Shown: piece after piece, positions 1 to 8,546 of the stretch
Position numbering within the stretch: the first letter of the stretch is position 1
Layout of the letters: each line of letters starts with the position of its first letter
Source: Flavobacteriales bacterium
GTDB taxonomy: Bacteria; Bacteroidota; Bacteroidia; Flavobacteriales_G; NORP312
Length of the DNA stretch: 33,015 bases
NCBI GenBank assembly: GCA_018669945.1
Contig: JABHTA010000100.1
Span: forward strand, 1 to 33,015
Direction: 5' to 3'
Notes under the pieces: model-generated
Told to the model about the DNA's origin: nothing
The model's input: the letters and a program-made list of their open reading frames with translations, nothing else
Databases searched by the model: none
Program-made: the position numbers and the translations under genes

Positions 1-805
1 TAGATAGCTTAACTTGACATTCTCCTATACATGGATTAGGAAAGACACTTAGGGTTCTACAGCCAGCAGTTTTAATGTGATTACTTTCAAAAGAGACACC
101 AACTATGCTAAAGTACTCATAATTACCATCGTAATCTGTTTGTTTAAGCCTGTAAAAGACATCTCCTTCGAGAGGCTCGTTGTCGTATGTTTCATAGCTT
201 AATTCTTCACTGCTATTACCAGCTCCAGGAATTTCAATAAATTCTCTGAAATTAGAACCTGCATAACTTCGCTCAATAGTGAAAAAATCATTGTTAATCT
301 CTTGTGCAGTGGACCAGTGTATTCTTATAGAGTTTTCTTCGGTTACCTCTGCGTTAAAGTTTAGTAATTCGATAGGCAGAATACCTTGCGTAAAACCAGT
401 TGTGATACTATTAGTGTATGCAGGTCCTATAACATCACCTTCACTACCATCCCATTTCCCAACTCCACCTATAATTATTTTTGAGCCACCATTTCCTCCA
501 GTTAATAAACCGCCTGAATAAATTTGCACCTCGCTAGCCTCATCCATATTTAATTTTTTACCATTAAAGAAGTTGAGAGTTCCATAAACTTCAATTCTAA
601 AATTAGCATAAATACCACAATTGCAGTCCACATCGACTGTATGTAAAACAGATATTACGGCAGTATCGCCATCTGCTGGTGCATTTCCGCCAATCCAAGT
701 TGCAGGGTCGTCCCAAATTCCAGAACCACCGGACTCAATTGTTGCAGAAATACAAATACTGCTCCAAAGAATAAGTGATGTAATTAGTGTGTTTTTTAAT
801 AGCAT
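1..805 (-). CDS. Secreted protein with T9SS type A C-terminal sorting domain (partial, runs off left edge)
   Basis: Open frame on minus strand from ATG at 805 to window edge: MLLKNTLITSLILWSSICISATIESGGSGIWDDPATW... with LPIELLNFNAEVTEENSIRIHWSTAQEINNDFFTIERS and ...LSVFPNPCIGECQVKL, typical of Bacteroidota T9SS cargo; absent from ORF track because no stop in window. Confidence 0.8.
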   Translation of the reverse strand, partial: MLLKNTLITSLILWSSICISATIESGGSGIWDDPATWIGGNAPADGDTAVISVLHTVDVDCNCGIYANFRIEVYGTLNFFNGKKLNMDEASEVQIYSGGLLTGGNGGSKIIIGGVGKWDGSEGDVIGPAYTNSITTGFTQGILPIELLNFNAEVTEENSIRIHWSTAQEINNDFFTIERSYAGSNFREFIEIPGAGNSSEELSYETYDNEPLEGDVFYRLKQTDYDGNYEYFSIVGVSFESNHIKTAGCRTLSVFPNPCIGECQVKLS

Positions 806-864
806 TCGTCGAAAAATTATTTAATCGACCGCGAAATTAAATAAAATTTATTGAATTAGATATT

Positions 865-1425
865 TTAATTTCTAACCTCATCTGGTAACACAAATTTACC
901 AGCTTTCATCTCATGATACTTGGCAGTAAGAAATGCAATAAGCTTACTAAAACTTTCGATTGCTTTTTCAGTATCTTCAGAAATCTCTTTCTTTTGAATC
1001 TTTAAACTTAGTTTACCAAATAAACCATTAAGACAAACTTCAATTTCACTTATTTTGGCGGTGCCCGACTTTGCCAACAAAGCATCAATATTTGGAAGTG
1101 CTTGACCGTAAAGTATTAAATACTTTTCATCTTTAAAAAGATTCACGAGCATGTTGTGCAACATTACTAATTCACTAATTATTTCTTTTAGGGAATTCAA
1201 ATGACCTGTTTTTTTGATGCCTTGAAGCTTCATTTCAGCGATTAATTGCTTGTACCAATTGAATATTTCCAATTGTTTTGCGCTAGAAACGCCATAATTA
1301 CTTATTACAGCTTCTTCTAGTTCATAAATATTAAAGTTACAGGAGCGAATTAGAGCTTCAATTTGCCACATATACAAAATGTATTCGGCAATGTTGGTTT
1401 CTTTTTTGTTATTAGCAATTAACAT
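865..1425 (-). CDS. DUF4924 family protein
   Basis: 186 aa; MLIANNKKETNIAEYILYMWQIEDLIR-like N-terminus and KAGKFVLPDEVRN C-terminus resemble DUF4924 from memory. Confidence 0.7.
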   Translation of the reverse strand: MLIANNKKETNIAEYILYMWQIEALIRSCNFNIYELEEAVISNYGVSSAKQLEIFNWYKQLIAEMKLQGIKKTGHLNSLKEIISELVMLHNMLVNLFKDEKYLILYGQALPNIDALLAKSGTAKISEIEVCLNGLFGKLSLKIQKKEISEDTEKAIESFSKLIAFLTAKYHEMKAGKFVLPDEVRN

Positions 1426-1427
1426 TG

Positions 1428-2069
1428 TTATTCTACTTTAGCATTATCTGCTTGATATTTTGCATTAAGACTGTTAACTAAATCTGTTGTTATATCAAGG
1501 CTATCTGGAGCATATAATAAATCACTTAACGCACTGTATGCTAGAATAACTTGGTATCCATTGTCAACACTGTATTGTTTTAGAATTATAGTTAATTCAT
1601 CTCTAATCTTAAGCCCCATCGCTTGCTGCTCGTCATAAAAGTTCTTTTCTATACGCTGTTGTTCTTCCATTAGCTGTTCTTGGCGAGATTGCAAATCGAT
1701 TTGGGTTTGTTGCAGTTTTGCCTGGTTTAAAATCATTTGTGGTTCTGTCATTTGCGAAGCCTCCATTTGAAATTGGTATGCATCTTCTTCTAATTTTTGC
1801 CCTTTGCTAACTAGGTAGCTTTCTTTTGCTCTTTTAGTTTCGGCAAGTTGATTTTGAAGCTCAATAATTAGTTCATATTTCTCCCACAAAGTATCAGAAT
1901 TGACATAAACAATTGAGTTTGTGGATTTTTCGACAGGAGCAACTTGGTCGATGGAATTTTTGTCGTTATTCAGAGATTCATTTGTTTTTCCTTCAGAAAA
2001 ATGGAGGTAGAATAAAATAGCAACGGCAATGCTAAGAAAAAGGTTGAAAATTAAAGAAACTTGTTTCAT
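1428..2069 (-). CDS. OmpH/Skp (HlpA) family periplasmic chaperone-like protein
   Basis: 213 aa; N-terminal TM/signal, IVYVNSDTLWEKYELIIELQNQL, long coiled-coil, DNGYQVILAYSALSDLLYAPDSLDITTDLVNSLNAKY. Confidence 0.75.
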   Translation of the reverse strand: MKQVSLIFNLFLSIAVAILFYLHFSEGKTNESLNNDKNSIDQVAPVEKSTNSIVYVNSDTLWEKYELIIELQNQLAETKRAKESYLVSKGQKLEEDAYQFQMEASQMTEPQMILNQAKLQQTQIDLQSRQEQLMEEQQRIEKNFYDEQQAMGLKIRDELTIILKQYSVDNGYQVILAYSALSDLLYAPDSLDITTDLVNSLNAKYQADNAKVE

Positions 2070-2153
2070 AAAAGATCAATTTAAGGGTGCAAAGATAACC
2101 TTACTTGCGAATAAGTATTGACCTATTAAGTAGAAATTATTGATAATTGAAAA

Positions 2154-2555
2154 TTATGCTAAAACAGCATCTTCTTGGGGCGCGCAAATGTAAAAACTAA
2201 ATGGAATTTTAACCATAACTGCAAAGTCTTGACCTACTTCAAACATGTCATCTTCATTTTCTGAACAGCACCAGACAACAGATACTGAAACTTTATTTGC
2301 TTTGTTAATTTCTTCTAATTTATACAACAAGAATAAGAGTCTTTTTGATGATGCGATATTAAAGCATTCCATATCAATAGTGAACTCAATGTCATTTGGA
2401 TTTTCAGCGTATTCATCCATCCAAGACAGTAATTCTCGATAGAAGAATTCTGCGTCATCCATCATCGATCGTCCAGCTATTTTAAATAAACCATTCTCTG
2501 GATCGAAAACTACTGTGGGGTAAATATCGTTGCCTAATATATTTATTGCATCCAT
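2154..2555 (-). CDS. SiaC/DUF1987 family regulatory phosphoprotein-like
   Basis: 133 aa; YPTVVFDPENGLFKIAGRSMMDDAEFFYRELLSWMDEY...IDMECFNIASSKRLLFLLYKLEEI matches the SiaC/DUF1987 pattern. Confidence 0.75.
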   Translation of the reverse strand: MDAINILGNDIYPTVVFDPENGLFKIAGRSMMDDAEFFYRELLSWMDEYAENPNDIEFTIDMECFNIASSKRLLFLLYKLEEINKANKVSVSVVWCCSENEDDMFEVGQDFAVMVKIPFSFYICAPQEDAVLA

Positions 2556-2734
2556 TGCTAAAGTAAAGATGTAAAGAATTCTTGGAAATTAAAACATAAT
2601 TTCTACCAATGAATAAAACTTATCGATTAATCATAAGTGGAAATGGATTAATGTTTATCTTGTATTATTGGGGAATTAATTGATTATAATTAAGGATAAT
2701 TGATCGAAAATCAGGTGATATCGCTTAAAGGAAG

Positions 2735-3463
2735 TTATAGACTCATTATGTCTTTTAATTTGGCAGCTTGCCTTCTTGAGATTTCAATTGTTTCTTCTCC
2801 GTTAACAGTAACTAAAAGCCCTCCGTTAAACCAAGTTTCTGATTTTTGAATCCACTTAAGATTAATAATGTGTTTCCTATTGGCTCTAAAGAAGGTTTTA
2901 GAATCTAATTTTTTTTCAAGATTATTGAGCGATTTTAAAATCATTGGTCGGTTAGAATCGAAATGAACTTTAACATAATTACCTACCGATTCGAAATACC
3001 GGACTTCTTTTAGGGTAATAAACCAACACTTTTCTCCATCTTTAACAAAAACTTGGTCATTTTCGGTAAGTATTCCATCGCTCGAAATACTTGGTTCATC
3101 TATATCAATTTTTTCAGAAACTTTATCAATAGAATCTCTAAGGCGATCATCTTCAATTGGTTTTAGTAAATAGTCCAAGGCATTTACTTCGAATGCTTTT
3201 ATAGCATATTCATCATATGCAGTGGTAAAGATTACATCAGGAACGTAGTCGAGCTCCTCTAATAAATCGAAACCAGTTTTACCGGGCATCTGAATATCAA
3301 GAAAAATAAGATTTGGTCGTTTTTCATGAATCTTGATAAGAGCTTCGTCTGCATTTGCAGCTTCATCAATAATTTCAATTTTTTTGTGCTGAGCGAGAAG
3401 AGAAGTCAGTTCTTTTCTAGCTAATCTTTCATCATCAATTATTATCGCTGTAATACTCATCAT
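2735..3463 (-). CDS. LytTR family two-component response regulator
   Basis: Receiver domain (IIIDDERLARKEL, LIFLDIQMPGKTGFDLLEEL, KPIEDDRL) plus LytTR domain (FRANRKHIINLKWIQK). Confidence 0.93.
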   Translation of the reverse strand: MMSITAIIIDDERLARKELTSLLAQHKKIEIIDEAANADEALIKIHEKRPNLIFLDIQMPGKTGFDLLEELDYVPDVIFTTAYDEYAIKAFEVNALDYLLKPIEDDRLRDSIDKVSEKIDIDEPSISSDGILTENDQVFVKDGEKCWFITLKEVRYFESVGNYVKVHFDSNRPMILKSLNNLEKKLDSKTFFRANRKHIINLKWIQKSETWFNGGLLVTVNGEETIEISRRQAAKLKDIMSL

Positions 3464-4499
3464 TTTTGGTTTGTGGGATTGTTAAGTTGGAAACAACTTT
3501 GTTATTTTTATTATAAATTTCGAAAACACCTTTGGCTCCGTAGAGCAGTTCCAGTCTTTTAACCGTCCCGCTTAATCCAAATCCTGCAGAATTTGATTGA
3601 GGAGAATCTGGTGGTTGATATGTTCCGCTATTTAAGATTTCAATATATAAGTTGCTATAATCACAACTTGTTTTAATCGCAACTATTCCACCTTCAGGTA
3701 GTTGAGAAATACCATGTTTAATTGAATTCTCCACTAATGTCTGCAACATCATTGGCGGAATCAAAAGTTTAGAAGTATTTGGCGCTATATTATAAATAAT
3801 GTTTAGTCTTTCTTCGAATCGTGAATGTTCCAAATCTAAGTAGTCTTTAACGAGATCTAGTTCTTCTTCAAGGGTAATAAACTTTTTCTTTTCCGTTAAA
3901 AGAGTGCTTCTCAATATTTTTGAAAGTTTTGTAATATTTTTTTTCGATTTTTTAGGATTATCATCTACTAATGCTCTTATTGTATTCATTGAGTTGAATA
4001 TAAAGTGGGGGTTTAATTGAGCTCTCAGTCGATTTAATTCAATCTCATTCTTAGAAGCTTCCCATTGTAAATTTTTTATTTCTTCCTTTCTATAATTCTG
4101 AAAAAAATGAAACGAAAAGTAGAACAACGTCCACATTAAAAATAAAAAGAACCAACTAATTGTTTCTGAAAAAAACTTATTTCCACCAAAGACGACTGGG
4201 TCGCTTGTAATAATGAATTGACTCAAGTAATAAAGAAATTCAAGTGCGACACCGAAAATCACAATGGTAGGAAGCACCCTTGGTATTAGTTTTATTATGC
4301 CTAAATCGAGCCATCCTTGATTCACATATAGGTATCTAAGTAGCTGTGAAAGGCTAATTCCTGTCGCCCAAACGGCAAACATTGTAAGAAAGAAATCAGT
4401 ATTCAGTTCTTTTGCACCGATATTTAAAATTATAGTTAGTACAATATATGTTGTCCAGCCGAAGACCTGTGCTATCCAATATAAAAATTTCGTATTCAA
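3435..4499 (-). CDS. LytS/YehU-type sensor histidine kinase
   Basis: Several N-terminal TM helices, His_kinase motif LRAQLNPHFIFNSMNTIRALV, PPMMLQTLVENSIKHGI; apparent TTG start; overlaps response regulator gene by 29 nt. Confidence 0.92.
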   Translation of the reverse strand: MNTKFLYWIAQVFGWTTYIVLTIILNIGAKELNTDFFLTMFAVWATGISLSQLLRYLYVNQGWLDLGIIKLIPRVLPTIVIFGVALEFLYYLSQFIITSDPVVFGGNKFFSETISWFFLFLMWTLFYFSFHFFQNYRKEEIKNLQWEASKNEIELNRLRAQLNPHFIFNSMNTIRALVDDNPKKSKKNITKLSKILRSTLLTEKKKFITLEEELDLVKDYLDLEHSRFEERLNIIYNIAPNTSKLLIPPMMLQTLVENSIKHGISQLPEGGIVAIKTSCDYSNLYIEILNSGTYQPPDSPQSNSAGFGLSGTVKRLELLYGAKGVFEIYNKNNKVVSNLTIPQTKNDEYYSDNN

Positions 4500-4518
4500 A
4501 TAACGTGTTTTTTCAAAG

Positions 4519-4530
4519 TTAAACGTTTAA
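4519..4530. promoter_or_regulatory. Perfect 12-bp palindrome TTAAACGTTTAA upstream of the histidine kinase, candidate operator
   Basis: Sequence equals its own reverse complement; overlaps a second perfect palindrome GTTTAAAC (4525-4532); about 20 nt upstream of kinase start. Confidence 0.3.
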
Positions 4531-4611
4531 ACTGATATTTATAGGGCTAAAATATTTATTAGGGTTATAATACTGATAGACGGTTGTTGAGCAAAGAGAA
4601 AGTATATTTGA

Positions 4612-4619
4612 TATCTTTG
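4612..4619 (+). promoter_or_regulatory. Bacteroidota -7 box TATCTTTG
   Basis: Exact match to TAnnTTTG; no convincing -33 TTTG at ideal spacing. Confidence 0.35.
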
Positions 4620-4899
4620 ACAATTGAAATATAAATGAAATATCTTTTTAATTTACTCTATGCAGTTGCAATACCGAAACCAATTTCAGCGTTAGAAGAT
4701 TATTCTATATGCCACAGCTACAATGAACAGTTTTATTTGTAAATTAAAAGGAAACCAGAGATATAATGTAACAGAGATATCATTTAGCAGAGGAGTTAAA
4801 AAAGCTGATGGAGAAACTGACCAAGAATTTCTAAAAATTTAAGTTAGGCGAAATCTAATTGGTTTCGTCCTTTTCAATTAAAAACAAAATACAATTAAA

Positions 4900-5739
4900 A
4901 TGAAAACAATTAAAATAACTATATTATCAATTTTAGCTTTAAGTATTTTAATTTGTACATCCTGTAAAAGAAAAGGATGCACAAATGAACTTGCTACTAA
5001 CTATGAATCTAAGGCAAAAAAAGACGATGGCACCTGCGAGTATAGTGATGCAGGTGTTATAGTAACATTAGATCACAAAGTAGGCGCTGATGATTTGGTT
5101 TTCACCAATAAATTTTATTACAGTGCAGCAGGGCATGAATACTCTATAGAAACTATTAAATATGTTCTTTCTCGGGTAACAGTAAATAGCTCAGTTGGTG
5201 ATGTTGAAGTGTTTAGAAACATTTATGTAGATGCGGAAGATGAGAATACATTGACGCAAACAAGCACTGTTGAGGTACCCGCTGGTGACTATACTGGCAT
5301 TACATTTACATTTGGTTTAAACGAATCAGACAACATAGCTTCTGTTTTTACATCCTCTCCAGAAACCAATATGGTATGGCCAGACGCTATGGGAGGAGGG
5401 TATCATTTTATGAAGCTAGAAGGATTTTACGATTCTCTAAATACCAACTCAACGTTGCAAGCTTATAATACGCATATAGGTAGCATTGATGGAATGGGAA
5501 TGGCGCAAGAAAATAGCTGGGAAATTACGCTTAACGAGTCATTTACCGTTGCTGGTGCGCACCATGTAGAATTTCATATTGAAATGGACATTCAAGAATG
5601 GTTCGAAACGCCAAACACGTATGATTTCTCATCATGGAACAATGGAACTATGATGGAAATGGTGGCTCAAACGCAGCTTAAAGAAAACGGACAAGCAGGT
5701 GTGTTTATACTTGAAGAAGTTGCCATGCGCCAAGATTAG
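4900..5739 (+). CDS. MbnP-like family lipoprotein
   Basis: Lipobox LICTSC; CTNELATNYESKAKKDDGTCEY segment followed by VTLDHKVGADDLVFTNKFYYSAAGHEYSIETIKYVLSRVTVN, typical of MbnP-like proteins. Confidence 0.8.
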   Translation: MKTIKITILSILALSILICTSCKRKGCTNELATNYESKAKKDDGTCEYSDAGVIVTLDHKVGADDLVFTNKFYYSAAGHEYSIETIKYVLSRVTVNSSVGDVEVFRNIYVDAEDENTLTQTSTVEVPAGDYTGITFTFGLNESDNIASVFTSSPETNMVWPDAMGGGYHFMKLEGFYDSLNTNSTLQAYNTHIGSIDGMGMAQENSWEITLNESFTVAGAHHVEFHIEMDIQEWFETPNTYDFSSWNNGTMMEMVAQTQLKENGQAGVFILEEVAMRQD

Positions 5740-5937
5740 TCTGCAAATCAATTTGGCATTTAAAAAAAGCTCGCAATTTAGATGTATTTTTTAGGTAAAT
5801 CCAGATACTTCAAGTCTAGCAGGCTCTTATTTATGAACCCTATTTAAGTAGAAACCTTTCTTTTGTTAAAGAACATTTAGGTATGTTTAAAGCAGCAATT
5901 AATGTTTAGTGATTCCGATTTCTAACTTTTTGTTTTT

Positions 5938-5945
5938 TAATTTCG
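5938..5945 (+). promoter_or_regulatory. Near-consensus -7 box TAATTTCG upstream of class IV aminotransferase
   Basis: One mismatch to TAnnTTTG, 27 nt upstream of ATG 5973. Confidence 0.3.
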
Positions 5946-5972
5946 GAGCTTAACTAAAAATCGAATTAGATC

Positions 5973-6884
5973 ATGGTACATGGAACCCATAATTCAGAAA
6001 TTGATCCAAGAAATAAGGATGTTAAAATTTTTATCAATGGAGAATTTTTTCATCGAGATGATGCCAAAATATCTGTTTTTGACAGCGGTTATTTAATTGG
6101 TGATGGGGTTTGGGAAGGTATGAGACTGCACAATGATGTTGTAGTTTTTATCGACCTTCATTTAAATAGGTTATGGCATTCAGCGAAAGCAATTGGAATG
6201 AACCTGATTTTTACTAAGGAGGATTTAGTAAATGACATTCAAAAAACTCTTGCTGTAAATGATATGCACAACAATATTCATTTGCGAGTCATGGTGACAA
6301 GGGGCATTAAGAAAACACCGACTCAAGATCCAAGATTTACCATTTCTGGACCCAACCTTGTTATTATTACGGAACATAAAAAAGCATCTATTGAGAGCAA
6401 AGAGCATGGTGTAACTTTGTTTACAAGTACAATAAGAAGGGGATCTCCCGATTCTTTAGACCCAAGGCTAAATTGCCATAGTAAATTGCATGAGGTTCAG
6501 GCCTTGATGCAAGCAATTGAAGCTGGTGCAGATGAGGCATTGATGTTAGATGTCAACGGATTTGTCGCCACTTGCAATGCCACTAATTTTTTTATGGTTA
6601 AGGATAGTGAAGTTTGGACTTCAACAGGAGAGTATTGCATGAATGGCATTACAAGAGGGAACGTAATTAGCGTATGTAATAACAATGGCATTAGCTGTAA
6701 ACAAAAAAACTTCTCCCTTTTTGATGTTTATGGAGCTGATGAAGCATTTGTGACGGGAACATTTGGAGGTGTTACACCGGTCACAAAAATTGATGGAAAA
6801 ACAATTGGCGATGGTAAGTTTGGCAAGTTGTCGAGAAAGGTGAGTAACTTATATGAGCAATTAATTCAAAGTGAAACCAGCTAG
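5973..6884 (+). CDS. Aminotransferase class IV (branched-chain/D-amino acid aminotransferase-like)
   Basis: FINGEFFHRDDAKISVFDSGYLIGDGVWEGMRLHNDVVVFIDLHLNRL; HSKLHEVQALMQAIEAGADEALMLDVNGFV; EAFVTGTFGGVTPV. Confidence 0.9.
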   Translation: MVHGTHNSEIDPRNKDVKIFINGEFFHRDDAKISVFDSGYLIGDGVWEGMRLHNDVVVFIDLHLNRLWHSAKAIGMNLIFTKEDLVNDIQKTLAVNDMHNNIHLRVMVTRGIKKTPTQDPRFTISGPNLVIITEHKKASIESKEHGVTLFTSTIRRGSPDSLDPRLNCHSKLHEVQALMQAIEAGADEALMLDVNGFVATCNATNFFMVKDSEVWTSTGEYCMNGITRGNVISVCNNNGISCKQKNFSLFDVYGADEAFVTGTFGGVTPVTKIDGKTIGDGKFGKLSRKVSNLYEQLIQSETS

Positions 6885-6885
6885 T

Positions 6886-7605
6886 ATGGATAGCACTAAA
6901 AGAATTTGTTTATGGTCAGGGCCAAGGAACATTTCTACAGCACTGATGTACTCTTTTGCTCAAAGAGCTGATACTAAAGTTTATGATGAGCCATTATATG
7001 CCCATTATCTATGTCAAACGAATGCTAATGAGTATCATCCAGGAGCTGATGATGTCATGATGTCATTAGAAAATGATGGAGAAAAGGTGATCGAGATGAT
7101 GATGGGAGAGCATGAAAAACCAATAGTGTTTTTTAAAAACATGACGCATCATATCCTTGATTTAGATAAATCGTTTTTGAAAGACACGATAAATGTTATT
7201 CTTACTCGGGATCCTGTTGAAATGCTTCCATCTTTTGCTGAAGTAATTGATAATCCCACCATGACTGATGTCGGTTACCAGTTACATGTTGATTTAGTTT
7301 CTTATTTGGAATCGATTGCAGTAAAACCGATAATTATTGATTCCAAACGAATATTATTAGATCCGGAAAAAGCTATAGGTGAACTTTGTGAAAAGGCTGG
7401 TATTGCCTTCGACTCTGATATGTTAAGCTGGAAAATGGGAGCAAGGCCAGAAGATGGTGTTTGGGCAAAATATTGGTATGGAAGCATACATAAGTCAACG
7501 GGATTTATAAATTATAGCCCCAAATCGGAGCCGTTTCCAAAGCATTTGAAACCTTTGCTCGAAGACTGTAAAGTTTGTTACCAAAAATTGGTTCAATTAA
7601 TATAA
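6886..7605 (+). CDS. Sulfotransferase-like P-loop protein (track ORF opens at GTG 6871; ATG 6886 preferred)
   Basis: ICLWSGPRNISTALMYSFAQR resembles a 5'-phosphosulfate binding loop and VILTRDPVEMLPSFAEV a 3'-phosphate binding motif; ATG 6886 sits 1 nt after the upstream stop codon. Confidence 0.8.
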   Translation: MDSTKRICLWSGPRNISTALMYSFAQRADTKVYDEPLYAHYLCQTNANEYHPGADDVMMSLENDGEKVIEMMMGEHEKPIVFFKNMTHHILDLDKSFLKDTINVILTRDPVEMLPSFAEVIDNPTMTDVGYQLHVDLVSYLESIAVKPIIIDSKRILLDPEKAIGELCEKAGIAFDSDMLSWKMGARPEDGVWAKYWYGSIHKSTGFINYSPKSEPFPKHLKPLLEDCKVCYQKLVQLI

Positions 7606-7928
7606 AGGCATCTTTGCAGAAAGCGCTTTTTATCAATTCAATCTTAATGTGCAATAGAAGTATATTTCTAGCTTTTAGGAGTTGTATTGTCTTGCCAACA
7701 TTGGATTAAGTTTAGTTCGTTGATATTAGCGAGCTAGTTTATGTGCATTGCTTAGGATGTGATGACCTCTTTTTATATTTCACTGCGAAGTCCGAAATAG
7801 CTTAGTGTAATCTCCGTTTGATGCTTTAGACCCATGTTAGATCCTTCGCGACAATTAGCTTCAATTATTGTTTTGATGCTGGAACTATAAGCTAAGGCTG
7901 AACCATCACAAGAAATAATCTGAAAGAA

Positions 7929-8528
7929 CTAAATTGTCAATGCTAATTTTTTAAATGCTGTATTTCTTGACAATTCCATTACTCGACCTTGCTCTAGACC
8001 ATCGACTAAAAGAGATTCAATGCTTATTCTTAAAAGCCGAAGCGTAGGAAAACCAGCAGCAGCTGTCATTTTTCTAACTTGCCTGTTCTTTCCTTCTGTG
8101 ATGCTTATTTCAATCCAACTTGTAGTTTTAGCTTCATTAACCGGTGGTTTCCTTTGTTCAATCCAATCCGGTTTATTAACTATCTTGATGGAGGCAGGAG
8201 CGGTGTAATGATTTACTCCTTTAGCCTTAATGTCAACACCTGTTTTTAAAGCTTTTAGCGATTTATTAGTCGCCAACCCCTCGACTTGCACTAGGTAGGT
8301 TTTAGCATGTTTTTTTTCTGGAGCTAACAATTCGTGATTGATACTCTTGTCATTGGTTAGCAACAGAAGCCCTTCTGAATCTTGGTCGAGCCTGCCTACT
8401 GGATAAACGTCTCTTGGAAATTTGTAATCCAAATCGGCCAAACAAGTTTTACCATGCTCGGACGAAAACTGCGATAACATTCCATACGGTTTGTGTATGA
8501 TAAAATATCTAAGCTTTCTTTTATTCAT
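7929..8528 (-). CDS. rluE: rRNA pseudouridine synthase, RsuA/RluE subfamily
   Basis: RYFIIHKPYGMLSQFSSEHGKTCLADL, PVGRLDQDSEGLLLLTND, EGKNRQVRKMTAAAGFPTLRLLRISI. Confidence 0.88.
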   Translation of the reverse strand: MNKRKLRYFIIHKPYGMLSQFSSEHGKTCLADLDYKFPRDVYPVGRLDQDSEGLLLLTNDKSINHELLAPEKKHAKTYLVQVEGLATNKSLKALKTGVDIKAKGVNHYTAPASIKIVNKPDWIEQRKPPVNEAKTTSWIEISITEGKNRQVRKMTAAAGFPTLRLLRISIESLLVDGLEQGRVMELSRNTAFKKLALTI

Positions 8529-8546
8529 TAAATAGTTCGTAATAAT

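Noticed and set aside
279-824. Two plus-strand ORFs (279-521, 621-824)
   Set aside because: Both lie opposite the partial T9SS cargo gene, whose minus-strand frame has clear family features and stays open to the edge.
2245-2442. 65-aa ORF opposite the SiaC-like gene
   Set aside because: Antisense shadow with no supporting start context.
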